From positions 24,540,353 through 24,604,352 of the forward strand of contig OY804589.1 of NCBI GenBank assembly GCA_963680875.1: a stretch of DNA of 64,000 nt. The letters run 5' to 3'. This stretch comes from Bathymodiolus brooksi (lineage: Eukaryota > Mollusca > Bivalvia > Mytilida > Modiolidae). A program made the position numbers and the translations under genes. The notes beneath the pieces are model-generated. The model was not told where the DNA came from and ran no database searches. It was given only the letters and a program-made list of their open reading frames with translations. Of the stretch, positions 45,591-57,900 are shown piece after piece (the stretch's first letter is position 1; the number at the start of each line of letters is the position of its first letter).

Positions 45591-46009
45591 AAAGGTTGTG
45601 AGGGTATGTTGTGGTGTGTTGTCCACCACATGATCTGTTTCTTGCATATCAATCAACATTTGCATTACTACAAAAGATAGGTTGTCATTTCAATATAATG
45701 GTGAATTCACAGCGAAAATAATTTAGACAAAAGTAATTATCGTAAATGTGAAAATTATGAAATTTATTTGTTATATTGTTCAAGTAATAAAAAAATATAA
45801 TGTTAAAATATGAAGAAAAAAAATTAATTTACTGAAATGAAGAAACAACAGATAATGTTAAAATGAAAACAAAAAGATGAAAGCACATAGAAAAATACAG
45901 CAAAATTATTTATGATGAGAATGCTATGGAAATAGGAAATAAAGACACACAAAACAATGTCAGGAAAATGAAACATGCAATCATAACCCAAAGATATAAA
46001 TATTACTTG

Positions 46010-46145
46010 CATGCTAAGTTTGGTAATCAGCCACACCCAGATGATATAAATATTAATTACATACTAAGTTTGGTAATCAGCCATACTCAGGATGATATAA
46101 ATATTTATTACATACTAAGTTTGGTAATCAGCCATACCCAACAAA
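46010..46145 (+). repeat. Tandem repeat of about 50 bp, 3 copies
   Basis: Unit words CTAAGTTTGGTAATCAGCCA and GATGATATAAATATTAATTA. The neighbourhood 45600-46419 has no other recognisable feature. Confidence 0.85.
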
Positions 46146-46419
46146 ATTGAATGTCAGATAAAGTAAATAAAACTCAAATAAAAGGGTTCAAAATAAACAA
46201 TATGTTTACTATTAAACAAGTTTTGGCGGATAATCCAAATTTAATCCTTTCAACAAGGACAGTGATATTTTAAAAAAAATAACTTCATTTCTTAATTGTG
46301 TTGTACCATGTATATAAATTAGATTGTTTATCGAGACTTTTGAGGCAGAATTGTGAAGTCACGAAACGTCTTCAAACCAGAAAAGACTTTTCTTGTAAAT
46401 CCAGTGCTTTCAAAATTTT

Positions 46420-46613
46420 TCAAGTCCACTTTTTACAGACGGTACTTTTTAGTAATTTTGAAAAATTTTCATGAATATCTTGTAAACACTCTTTAAAATC
46501 AGGAGGCACCAAAGACCATTTTAGGCGGGTAAAAAGCACCTGGTACCACTCCTTATTGAAAGGCCCGTAAATCAGCAGTTTAGTAACCAGTTTATATTTG
46601 TGTATTTGAGATC
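46420..46613 (-). CDS. Probable terminal exon, gene assignment unresolved
   Basis: The minus-strand frame after an acceptor-like AG at 46614-46615 reads KLVTKLLIYGPFNKEWYQVL and on through FTRLKWSLVPPDFKECLQDI, then NFSKLLKSTVCKKWT and a stop at 46420-46422. The composition is protein-like, unlike chance frames in this AT-rich area. Entry in this frame requires phase 1. Exon 46730-47014 exits in phase 2, so the two do not join simply. It could be an alternative 3' exon of the coiled-coil gene or belong to another gene. The family is not recognised. Confidence 0.45.
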
Positions 46614-46729
46614 CTCAAGTCATCTTTCCAAATTTACTTCTTAAGTTAATACAAAATTTGTTCTCGCCACAATATAGGTGAAATACTGCTAATGTTGGCA
46701 TTAAACACAACTCAATCAACCAAACTTAC

Positions 46730-47014
46730 TCATTTCTGTCAATTCTCTGTATCAGAAAGCCTTTCTGAAAATCTTCAACATTATTTCCAAAATGAGTCTG
46801 AAAGGCTTCCTGGTCTGATTGACTCATTATGGCCTTTGGTTGTTCTGTTACAGTGTTACTTTTAGTTCTCCTGGTCTTTGTTTTTTTTGTTTTATTGTTG
46901 TCAGATTTAATGATTCTTTGACCTTGACTGACCTTTTGTCTTGTTAAAGAGCGGTCAAAGTAATCATTATTTCGACGTCTGTTAGTGTTAATAATGGTGC
47001 ACATACTAGTATCA
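46730..47014 (-). CDS. Probable internal coding exon, basic region, gene assignment unresolved
   Basis: 285 bp between a good acceptor (TTCCCAG) and a strong donor (GTAAGT). It is open only in phase 2, reading SDTSMCTIINTNRRRNNDYF, a Lys/Arg-rich stretch (KTKKTKTRRTKSNTVTEQPK) and FGNNVEDFQKGFLIQRIDRN. The long coiled-coil exon (49415-53053) would exit in phase 2, so it can splice directly to this exon. A nuclear-localisation-like basic cluster is an inference. Confidence 0.5.
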
Positions 47015-47673
47015 CTGGGAAAGGAAGAAAGAAAAATAAAAGGTAAAAACAGTAGAAAAATGAAAGACATGAAATTGTATGAGAGAAACGGTGGAATCAC
47101 AGAACATAACACCACTAAAAATTAAGTACTATGTTAGTAGAAAAAGCATGCAATGATAAATGTTACCCTCCAGCAAAATTGTATCCAAATGATTTTACTA
47201 ATACACACTGTCCTAAAACCTGGTTAGCATTTTCAGTTGTTAGTAATTAATACAAATGTAATTGATTAAGTTGTTTTAATTATTTAAAAAAAAAATCAGG
47301 TTAATCCTCATTTTTCCATTATTTTATCATTTTAAAAATCATTAGAAAGTCTTACCTTACAAAATCCTTATTAAATAAAGAGATACAGATAAAACAATTA
47401 ATAATTCATAGGTCATTTTTTTTAAATACAATTATTTAACAAAATGATCATAAAAAATAAGAATATAAATGTCTGGAGATTATGTCTAACTAGAATTTTT
47501 GATTTTTAAACAGTGTTGATAAATCGATCAATTAAAATCATACAATTAAGATGGAAAGTTTTTAACTAAGTGGTGTCATACTGTACATGCAATAAATGTT
47601 ATGAAATTAAAGAAATAAACAAATAAGATGATAAATGAGAATTCCACAGTGATCTGAAAAGTGCACAGTGATA

Positions 47674-48993
47674 TCATGCAGTGTTTTCATTCTCCAAAAG
47701 CATCTGAAAGAAACACAAATCGAGGAGGAATGTATTGTGCAAAAAAGGGAGGCAATTCTGGATTGTTACAGGCATGTGTTACAAGTAGGAGAGTATTAAT
47801 TAGTAGGAGTGAATACATGTAATAAATACCCCGAGACCCAAGTCTGTCAATACCAGCATACATTCTGTTAAAGGAGAAAAACAACAAGAAATGCAATGAA
47901 ATTACAGGTAACCAAGAAATTAATAGCTTGTACAAATACAATAAGTAAATAAAGTATTATAGCATAAAATAAATAAAGAAAACATGCTAAGACATGTTTG
48001 TCATGAATCAAGCAGCAAAGTACATAACTATTAGTATCTTATTAATTTTCTTTGCTTAAGCTATTTTTTAACCTTTGAGTACAATATATTATTATAACCT
48101 AGCATTAGCCAAACAAGTGTACACACTTAAAATAAATATTTGTGTGGCATCTTCATACCTCTTTGTATGTTGTCGTATCTGATCCGTCTTCAAAGTTAAG
48201 CAGGCATTTGTGATCTCCTTGGAAGTAATGCTTGATGACTTGACACAGATGGCATAGATAATGGTACCAGACTAAAAATAAAAAGATGACATCTATAAGA
48301 GCTTGTATGTATCAATATTGTGTTGTGAATTAAAAAAAAAAACATTGCTCACAACAGCTTGTATAACTCACAAAAGAAGAGTTTGAAGATACCAAAGGAA
48401 GGTAATCAGAATCTGTAAATCAAAGAAGAACAGACAACACAATGGTCAAAAGAAAAGGGATCTAACAAAACCAATTAAGACAAAAATAGTGTATCTACTA
48501 TTTAAATATTTTGCTCATATATCATACACCTATATTTATGATTTAATGAATTTAATGCTTTCTCAGAACAATTTTAATATTTATTGTATCCATGTGTTAA
48601 ATTGTGCAAATTGATTTTGTATTTCTAATTTAAAGTCAGAGATAAACAAAAAAAAGATTTCCAAAATAAATTCAACTATAAATCACAGTGTTGGTTTTAA
48701 TCCATACTACACAAACATATCACCAAGTTGTATAACTCGTAGTACTAAGTTATCATAAGTTATCTGATAAGTCACATGATAATAATTGATACTGTAGGTT
48801 CAATATCAACTTGTCATAACTATCACATGACTCATTAAACCTATCGCATGTCATCTGACAAGTCACATGATAACAATCTACCTGTAGGTTCAATATCAAC
48901 TGGTCTACCATAAAGGTCTTTTAATTAACCTAACACACGATATGACAAATAAAACTATTATATACTTACCCTGGGAGTACAATATCAATTGGT
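47674..48993 (-). CDS. Candidate 3' exons of the coiled-coil gene, with two 23-24 bp microexons
   Basis: Candidate exons: 48970-48993 (24 bp, RPIDIVLPG across the junctions), 48882-48904 (23 bp, PVDIEPT), 48159-48271 (113 bp) and 47674-47703 (MLLENENTA, then stop). Entering from the long exon in phase 2, the microexons bring the 113-bp exon into the frame VWYHYLCHLCQVIKHYFQGD and NFEDGSDTTTYKE, open to its end. Skipping both microexons leads to an early stop in the 113-bp exon. All have AG/GT borders; the microexon 48970-48993 has a strong GTAAGT donor. This is the most coherent model I could build but it rests on very short exons. Confidence 0.4.
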
Positions 48994-51900
48994 CTGTCAC
49001 ATGAAATACAATTATATTTCTGATCAAACTTTTATATATTATATGGTTTTTGGAATGTATTATGCTATGTTCAGACAATCATTTGTCACAAACAATATTT
49101 ATCCCAATAGATCACTTAAAATAAATCTATTGATTAAAATGTCTTGACAGATTTATATACTTTCTACTTGTACATTAATTAGCCTATCACCACTATATCT
49201 GTGGCTGCCTCTTGCTTTAGAGTAAGTTTTCTTGTTTTAAAGTTGTCTGTTTTGTGACAGAAAATCTTTTTTTTTTTGGAAATTCTCCATTATAAATATG
49301 GTAGTAATAATTTCACTTGTACATTTATATTATTATTCAAAATGACTCAAAAACATATTATCCTGTCATATAAAGAGATCTGTGTTAAAGAAGTTCCATG
49401 TAGTTTTTATTTACCTCCTAATTCCAGCTGCAGCCTCATCTATCAATTCTACAGGAGATTGATTCTGTTTCTCCAACTCATCATCAAGTACCTCAAGTCT
49501 ACTCTGTAACCTCTCCTTTTGATCTGCAGCATCATCTATCAATTCTACAGGAGCTTGATTCTGTTTCTCTAACTCATCATCGAGTACCTCAAGTCTACTC
49601 TGTAACCTCTCCTTTTGATCTGCAGCATCATCTATCAATTCTACAGGAGCTTGATTCTGTTTCTCTAACTCATCATCGAGTACCTCAAGTTTACTCTGTA
49701 ACCACTCCTTTTGATCTGCAGCATCATCTACCCATTCTACAGGAGATTGATTCTGTTTCTCTAACTCATCATCGAGTACCTCAAGTCTACTCTGTAACCT
49801 CTTCTTTTGATCTGCAGCATCATCTATCAATTCTACAGGAGCTTGATTCTGTTTATTTAACTCATCATTGAGTACATCAAGTCTACTCTGTAACCACTCC
49901 TTTTGATCTGCAGCATCATCTAACAACTCTACAGGAGCTTGATTCTCTTTCTTTAACTCATCATCAAGTACCTCAAGTCTACTCTGTAACCTCTCCTTTT
50001 GATCTGCAGCATCATCTATCAATTCTACAGGAGCTTGATTCTGTTTCTTTAACTCATCATCGAGTACCTCAAGTCTACTCTGTAACCTCTCCTTTTGATC
50101 TGCAGCATCATCTATCAATTCTACAGGAGCTTGATTCTCTTTCTTTAACTCATCATTGAGTACCTCAAGTCTACTCTGTAACCTCTCCTTTTGATCTGCA
50201 GCATCATCTATCAATTCTACAGGAGCTTGATTCTGTTTCTTTAACTCATCATCGAGTACCTCAAGTCTACTCTGTAACCACTCCTTTTGATCTGCAGCAT
50301 CATCTATCAATTCTACAGGAGATTGATTCTCTTTCTTTAACTCATCATCAAGTACCTCAAGTCTACTCTGTAACCTCTCCTTTTGATCTGCAGCATCATC
50401 TATCAATTCTAAAGGAGATTGATTCTGTTTCTTTAACTTATCATTGAGTACCTCAAGTCTACTCTGTAACCACTCATTTTGATCTGCAGCATCATCTATC
50501 AATTCTACAGGAGATTGATTCTGTTTCTCTAACTCATCATCAAGTACCTCAAGTCTACTCTGTAACCACTCCTTTTGATCTGCAGCATCATCTATCAATT
50601 CTACAGGAGCTTGATTCTGTTTCTCTAACTCATCATCGAGTACCTCAAGTCTACTCTGTAACCTCTCCTTTTGATCTGCAGCATCATCTATCAATTCTAC
50701 AGGAGATTGATTCTGTTTCTTTAACTTATCATCAAGTACCTCAAGTCTACTCTGTAACCACTCCTTTTGATCTGCAGCATCATCTATCAATTCTACAGGA
50801 GATTGATTCTGTTTCTCTAACTCATCATCGAGTACCTCAAGTCTACTCTGTAACCACTCCTTTTGATCTGCAGCATCATCTATCCATTCTACAGGAGTTT
50901 GATTCTCTTTCTTTAACTCATCATCAAGTACCTCAAGTCTACTCTGTAACCACTCCTTTTGATCTGCAGCATCATCTATCAATTCTACAGGAGTTTGATT
51001 CTGTTTCTTTAACTCATCATTGAGTACCTCAAGTCTACTCTGTAACCTCTCCTTTTGATCTGCAGCATCATCTATCAATTCTACAGGAGATTGATTCTGT
51101 TTCTTTAACTCATCATCAAGTACCTCAAGTCTACTCTGTAACCACTCCTTTTGATCTGCAGCATCATCTATCAATTCTACAGGAGTCTGATTCTGTTTCT
51201 TTAACTCATCATCGAGTACCTCAAGTCTACTCTGTAACCACTCCTTTTGATCTGCAGCATCATCTATCAATTCTACAGGAGATTGATTCTGTTTCTTTAA
51301 CTTATCATTGAGTACCTCAAGTCTACTCTGTAACCACTCCTTTTGATCTGCAGCATCATCTATCAATTCTACAGGAGATTGATTCTGTTTCTTTAACTCA
51401 TCATTGAGTACCTCAAGTCTACTCTGTAACCACTCCTTTTGATCTGCAGCATCATCTATCAATTCTACAGGAGATTGATTCTCTTTGTTTAACTTATCAT
51501 CAAGTACCTCAAGTCTACTCTGTAACCTCTCCTTTTGATCTGCAGCATCATCTATCAATTCTACAGGAGATTGATTCTGTTTCTTTAACTCATCATTGTG
51601 TACCTCAAGTCTACTCTGTAACCACTCCTTTTGATCTGCAGCATCATCTATCAATTCTACAGGAGATTGATTCTGTTTCTCTAACTCATCATTGAGTACC
51701 TCAAGTCTACTCTGTAACCACTCCTTTTGATCTGCAGCATCATCTATCAATTCTACAGGAGATTGATTCTGTATCTTTAACTCATCATCAAGTACCTCAA
51801 GTCTACTCTGTAACCACTCCTTTTGATCTGCAGCATCATCTATCAATTCTACAGGAGTTTGATTCTGTTTCTTTAACTCATCATTGAGTACCTCAAGTCT

Positions 51901-54900
51901 ACTCTGTAACCTCTCCTTTTGATCTGCAGCATCATCTATCAATTCTACAGGAGCTTGATTCTGTTTCTCTAACTCATCATCAAGTACCTCAAGTCTACTC
52001 TGTAACCTCTCCTTTTGATCTGCACCATCATCTATCAATTCTACAGGAGATTGATTCTGTTTCTCTAACTCATCATCGAGTACATCAAGTCTACTCTGTA
52101 ACCTCTCCGTTTGATCTGCAGCATCATCTATCAATTCTACAGGAGATTGATTCTCTTTCTTTAACTCATCATCAAGTACCTCAAGTCTACTCTGTAACCT
52201 CTCCATTTGATCTGCAGCATCATCTATCAATTCTACAGGAGATTGATTCTCTTTCTTTAACTCATCATTGAGTACATCAAGTCTACTCTGTAACCTCTCC
52301 TTTTGATCTGCAGCATCATCTATCAATTCTACGGGAGATTGATTCTCTTTCTTTAACTCATCATCAAGTACCTCAAGTCTACTCTGTAACCTCTCCTTTT
52401 GATCTGCAGCATCATCTATCAATTCTACAGGAGTTTGATTCTGTTTCTTTAACTCATCATTGAGTGCCTCAAGTCTACTCTGTAACCACTCCTTTTGATC
52501 TGCAGCATCATCTATCAATTCTACAGGAGTTTGATTCTGTTTCTTTAACTCATCATTGTGTACCTCAAGTCTACTCTGTAACCACTCCTTTTGATCTGCA
52601 GCATCATCTATCAATTCTACAGGAGCTTGATTCTGTTTCTTTAACTCATCATCGAGTACCTCAAGTCTACTCTGTAACCACTCCTTTTGATCTGCAGCAT
52701 CATCTATCAATTCTACAGGAGATTGATTCTGTATCTTTAACTCATCATCAAGTACCTCAAGTCTACTCTGTAACCACTCCTTTTGATCTGCAGCATCATC
52801 TATCAATTCTACAGGAGCTTGATTGTTTCTTTAACTCATCATCGAGTACCTCAAGTCTACTCTGTAACCTCTCCTTTTGATCTGCAGCATCATCTATCAA
52901 TTCTACAGGAGATTGATTCTGTTTCTTTAACTCATCATCGAGTACCTCAAGTCTTTTCAGCAACCACTCCTTTAGAGGTTCCAATTCCAAACGATCTACT
53001 TTTCCGTCAATATCATCACTTAATACCTTACGTTGCTGATTCCAAGATTCTTCCTGAAAAATAGGAATGGTTTGTGAAATAATGGCATCTCTGACAATTT
53101 AAATAACTATATTGGATGATTTTGACTAATCGGTAATTTGACATCCCACATTAAACCGACATATGAACATCTCTCAAACCTATAAAAAACAAATCTGTTA
53201 TATACCGAGTTAATACATAAATTCAAATCATTGCTGGAGAGTGTTAGGAAATCTCAGAACATCCTCTGGACACTCATATCTTCCCAATCTCTCGTGTTGT
53301 AGTAATTTTCTATTTTCATATGCACTTCTTTGATTAATAGATTCTGTTAACCTTATCAAACTTTTCGTAGCTTGACTCTGTTTTTTAGTAGACATTTCAC
53401 AATTTTTTTTCTTTTTCTTTTACATTTGTTAGGGTAACACAGAGTATAATTTTGTAGTAACTTACATTTCCCACCATATTAGATAAGACATGAGCCCTCC
53501 TACAAACAACTGTAAGTAAAGAGAAACTGAACATTGTTGTTATGCGGAAATTGTAACGGACATCACAATACGAAACTCAGAAGTTAAGACACATAATGGG
53601 ACAACACAAACTAGAGGCTCAGGTGAGCCTGTATCGCTCACCTGACATAAATAAGTCCTCTTAAGAATGTCTGCATGCTGAATACATCTAAGTTACTATT
53701 CAAATCCCATACTGCCATAGGGTTCTATGTTAAAACTATGTCTGCTCATGGCAGCCATCTTGGATGGAGGTCGTGGTCACCGGACACAATTTTGAAAGTA
53801 TACTACCCAAGGACCATCCATGCCATGTTTGCTTTAAATTGGCTGACTGGTTTCAGAAGAGAAGACTTTTAAACAATTTTCCCATAGGGTCCTATGTTAA
53901 AACTATGTCTGCTGACGGTGGCCATTTTGAACCGAGATCGGGATCACTGAACACAATTTTGGAAGTTGACCACCTAAGGACCATCGATGACATGTTTGCT
54001 ATATTGGCTTACTAGTTTCAGAGGAGAAGATTTTAAAACATTTTTTCCCATAGGGTCCTAAGTTAAAACTACAGTATGTCTGCTGAAGGTGGCCATCTTG
54101 GATGGAGGTCAGGGTCATTGGACACAATTTTGAAAATTGACCACTTAAGGACTATCCATGCCATGTTTGCTTTACATTGGCTTACTGGTTTCAGAGAAGA
54201 AGATTTTTAAATATATTTCCCATAGGGTCCTATGTTAAAACTATGTTCGCTGATGGTTGCCATCTTGGATGGAGGTCGGGGTCACAGGAAATAATTTTGA
54301 AAGTTGACCACCTAAGGACCATTCATCCCATGTTTGCTTTAAACTGACTTACTGGTTTCAGAGGAGAAGACTTTTAAACATTTTTTCCATAGGGTCCTAT
54401 GTTAAAATTAAGTCATGGCGGCCATCTTGAATTTCCGATCAGCAAACGATTCACAAGTTTAGTACAGGACCACCCAATGAGCATTCCTGCAAAGCCACAA
54501 TTCAATTGGCTTAGTGGTTTCTAACAAGAAGATTTTTAAAATTTCGACCAATCAGAACACATTATAGGCCCTGGCAGCCATGTTGGATTTCCGATCAGCG
54601 CCAAAAACAAATATCTTGTGTATGACCATCCAATGAACATTTCTGCCAAGTTTGGTTCAAATATGTTTTGTGGTTTCAGAAAAAAAGATGAAAATGTGAA
54701 ATTCCCATAGGGTCCTATGTTAAACTAAGTCGAGTCATGGCGGCCATCTTGAATTTCCGATCGGCAAACGATTCACATTTTTAGTACAGGACCACCCAAT
54801 GATCATTCCTGCAAAGTCACAATTCAATTGACTTAGTGGTTTCTGACAAGAAGATTTTTAAAATTTCAGCCAATGAGAACACATTATGGACCCTGGCAGC

Positions 54901-57900
54901 CATGTTGGATTTCAAATCAGCACCAAAAACACAAATCTGGTAGAGGACCATCCAGTGAACATTTCTGGCAAGTTTGGCTGATTTCTGTTCAGCGGTTTCA
55001 GAGAAGAAGATTTAAATGTGAAAAGCTAACGGACGGACGCTTACCCATGACAAAAGCTCACATGGCCTATGGCCAGGTGAGCTAAAAACTAAAAAGATGA
55101 GCAACACAGTCCTCACCAAAAAACCGAGGGTGAACTCGGGTGCTTTCGAAGGGTAAGCAGTTCCTGCTTCTTATACGACCTATCAACTTTGACCCATTCT
55201 GAAAGGGTATCAACCTAATGTAATGTTGAAGTAATTTACAATGCATGTCAAAATATCTACTGTAGTAAAAACTTACGTTTTCTTCCATTTGATCTGCAAT
55301 TACATTGAACGTCTTGGCAATATCATTGATTTGTGTATTAAACAAAGAATGGTCCACTTTGTTATCCAAACTTGTCTTGTCAGCTTTCTAAACATAAACA
55401 AAATAATAATGTGTAAATTGAATGCTGTGATTCATGTTCACATACAGTACTAAGTAATGAGATAAAAGAAAAAAACTTTCGTTGGTTTTATTTTTGTGTA
55501 CGAAATGTGAAATAAGTTTCCGTACACAAAAGTTAGTCCCAAGGATGTTTGGTTTAGATATATAAGTTTGTGACAAACATATAAAAAAAAAAAAAAAATA
55601 TTTAACTAATGAAAATATTTTCTACAAAAAATTCTAAACATTAAAAGAACTTGGTAAACTGAAGGTAATGTTAAGTTGCTTAAGCTTGAACATAGATGTT
55701 TTCTATTATGTTGCTTGAACAATTTGGATTAGGATTTGTGAATATTTATTTTCAAAGCTCATCACTGACAGGGAACCATTAACAAAAAAACAAAAACAAA
55801 ACTTACCACATCCACATCAGTTCTATCAGCTTTACTCCATTGTAGTTCATCACAGTAGGCCAACATTTTCTGTAAAATAATATTAATATAATATTTACAA
55901 AAAAATATATTATTAAACAAATGACAATATAAAAATACATATATATTAAAGATAAAAAGCTCTTCCATAAAGCACTTCATTATTAAGAGGTGTAAGAGTA
56001 TCTTTGAGTGTGGTAAATTTTGTCCTTTATTGAGTGAAGTTGTATGTTTGTTTTCTTGATGATGGTGAACGCCACTTTCAACACTATTTCAGTTATATCA
56101 TAGCGGTCAGTTATTTTTATTGGTGGAGGAAACCAGAGGACACGGAGAAAACCACCGACCTGTCTCTAGACACTGACAAACTTTATCACATTATGTTGTA
56201 AACCTCGCCCGGATTGAGATTCGAACTCACAACATCAGTGGTGATAGGCACTGATTACATAGGTAGTTGTAAATTCAACCACCATACGATCACGGCCACG
56301 ACGGCCACTAATGAGTGAAGTAGAGCAGAACAAGGGCAAAATATTTAAATGGACTAAAAGGAGGCCTTCGCTTTGAATTTCTATTTATTGCTACATAAAG
56401 TGAAATTACAAACCTTAAATTCTTCTCTAGTTTCATTCTGTGATTTTAGCAGGGCATCTTGAACCTAACAAAATCCAATATTCAAATTACCAAGTATGCA
56501 AATGTTTTTAATTCAAAAATGCATATTTAAAATTTTTAAGCAAAAGAAATATGAACCTGTTGTGGGCCTTAAATCATAATTGATAAAAAAAACAGAACTT
56601 GATAAGAAAAGTCAACTTTTTGTTGTTAAATAATTGTAATATTTAAATACTCACAACCACCTGTCATGTCTAAATCTATTACTAAAGAAAGTAAAAAAAC
56701 AACAACATTTGTCTCTTCATTTTAATATAAAAAAATCGTCTGCCCTGTCAGAAATGACCTGCATTATTGGGCCAGATTTTGCTAAGGACTGACACAAGAT
56801 TGATATTTTGGTATAATTGAAAATTAATGAAGACATTGGCTATAGTATATACATGTAGTGAGTGATTGTTGTTTAACGCCAACTCAGAAATTTTTCAGCT
56901 ATATCATGGTGAGAATAGATTAATTTTCAATGAAATGATGATGAGGTCTGCTTTGTACTAGACCAACACACTTAGTTGGATTTTTATAGTGCTAGCTCAC
57001 TGAAACAACATGCTGCGGGTTGACATGTCACTCTTGACTTGGGACACATTTTGATTTCGACCCAACCCGTCTTTGCTCTTTCTATTTTAATGCTGGGAGC
57101 TTACCGGAGAAGGAACAAATACCAAATTGTATATTCTTTGGTTTGATCCGATCGGGACACGAACCCATGATCTACTGCACTCGAGGCGAGCATGCTAGTC
57201 ATTACACCACTGAAGCAGTTGACCTTATATATATATAATTTCACACTATTCAAGTTTTTTAAAACAAAATTTTGAATTTACCTGTTCCCTTGCAGCTGCA
57301 GGTGCATCAACTTGCTCTTTCAACTCCTGAGGTTGTTCTAATAGCTGTGATGATACATCTGTAAGACAAAGGGGGGGGGGGAGGGGTAATAAATGTCATA
57401 TTCAATACAATTTTCTAAACACTCGGTAGGGTACTTCTAAGATAATTACCTCTAGGCCCCAACAAGCTAAGGACACTTCACTATGACATTAAATGAAAAT
57501 TAAAAGACAAATTATCTCGAACTCAGAAATAAGTAGTTTCATTGGATAATTCAAAGTAAAAATTTAGTTCATTCAGAGCACAATAGCTTTCAGCAAATAA
57601 TCTATTACAGAATACACAGCTGTTTCGAGGCTATACCATTAGTGTCTTTGACTTTGTAAGTTTGTTTAATGGTGTTTAGTGCCACTTTCATAAATATTTC
57701 AGTTATATCTTGGCGGTCAGCTTTATTGAAGGAGAAAACTGGAGAACCCAGAGAAAACTACCGACCTGTCACAAGTCACTGACAAACTATCACATAATGT
57801 TGTACACCTTGCCCTGATCGAGATTTGAACTTAACAAGATAAGTAGTGATAGACACTGATTGCATAGGTAGTTGTAAATCCAGCTCCCATATGATTGCAG

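Noticed and set aside
47687..47941. Minus-strand frame with hydrophobic segment (YYMYSLLLINTLLLVTHAC)
   Set aside because: It could be a short exon (47830-47864, RMYAGIDRLGSR), but the phases fit neither neighbouring exon without extra assumptions, and the hydrophobic extension has no support.
48159..48271. 5S rRNA-like words (AAAGTTAAGCAGGC, CTTGGAAGTAATGCTTGATGAC)
   Set aside because: Similarity to 5S is patchy, and the segment has splice borders and an open frame, so a coding exon is the better reading. The overlap is probably chance.
52464..53064. Plus-strand open frames of 93-138 codons opposite the coiled-coil exon
   Set aside because: They are antisense shadows of the 96-bp coding repeat.
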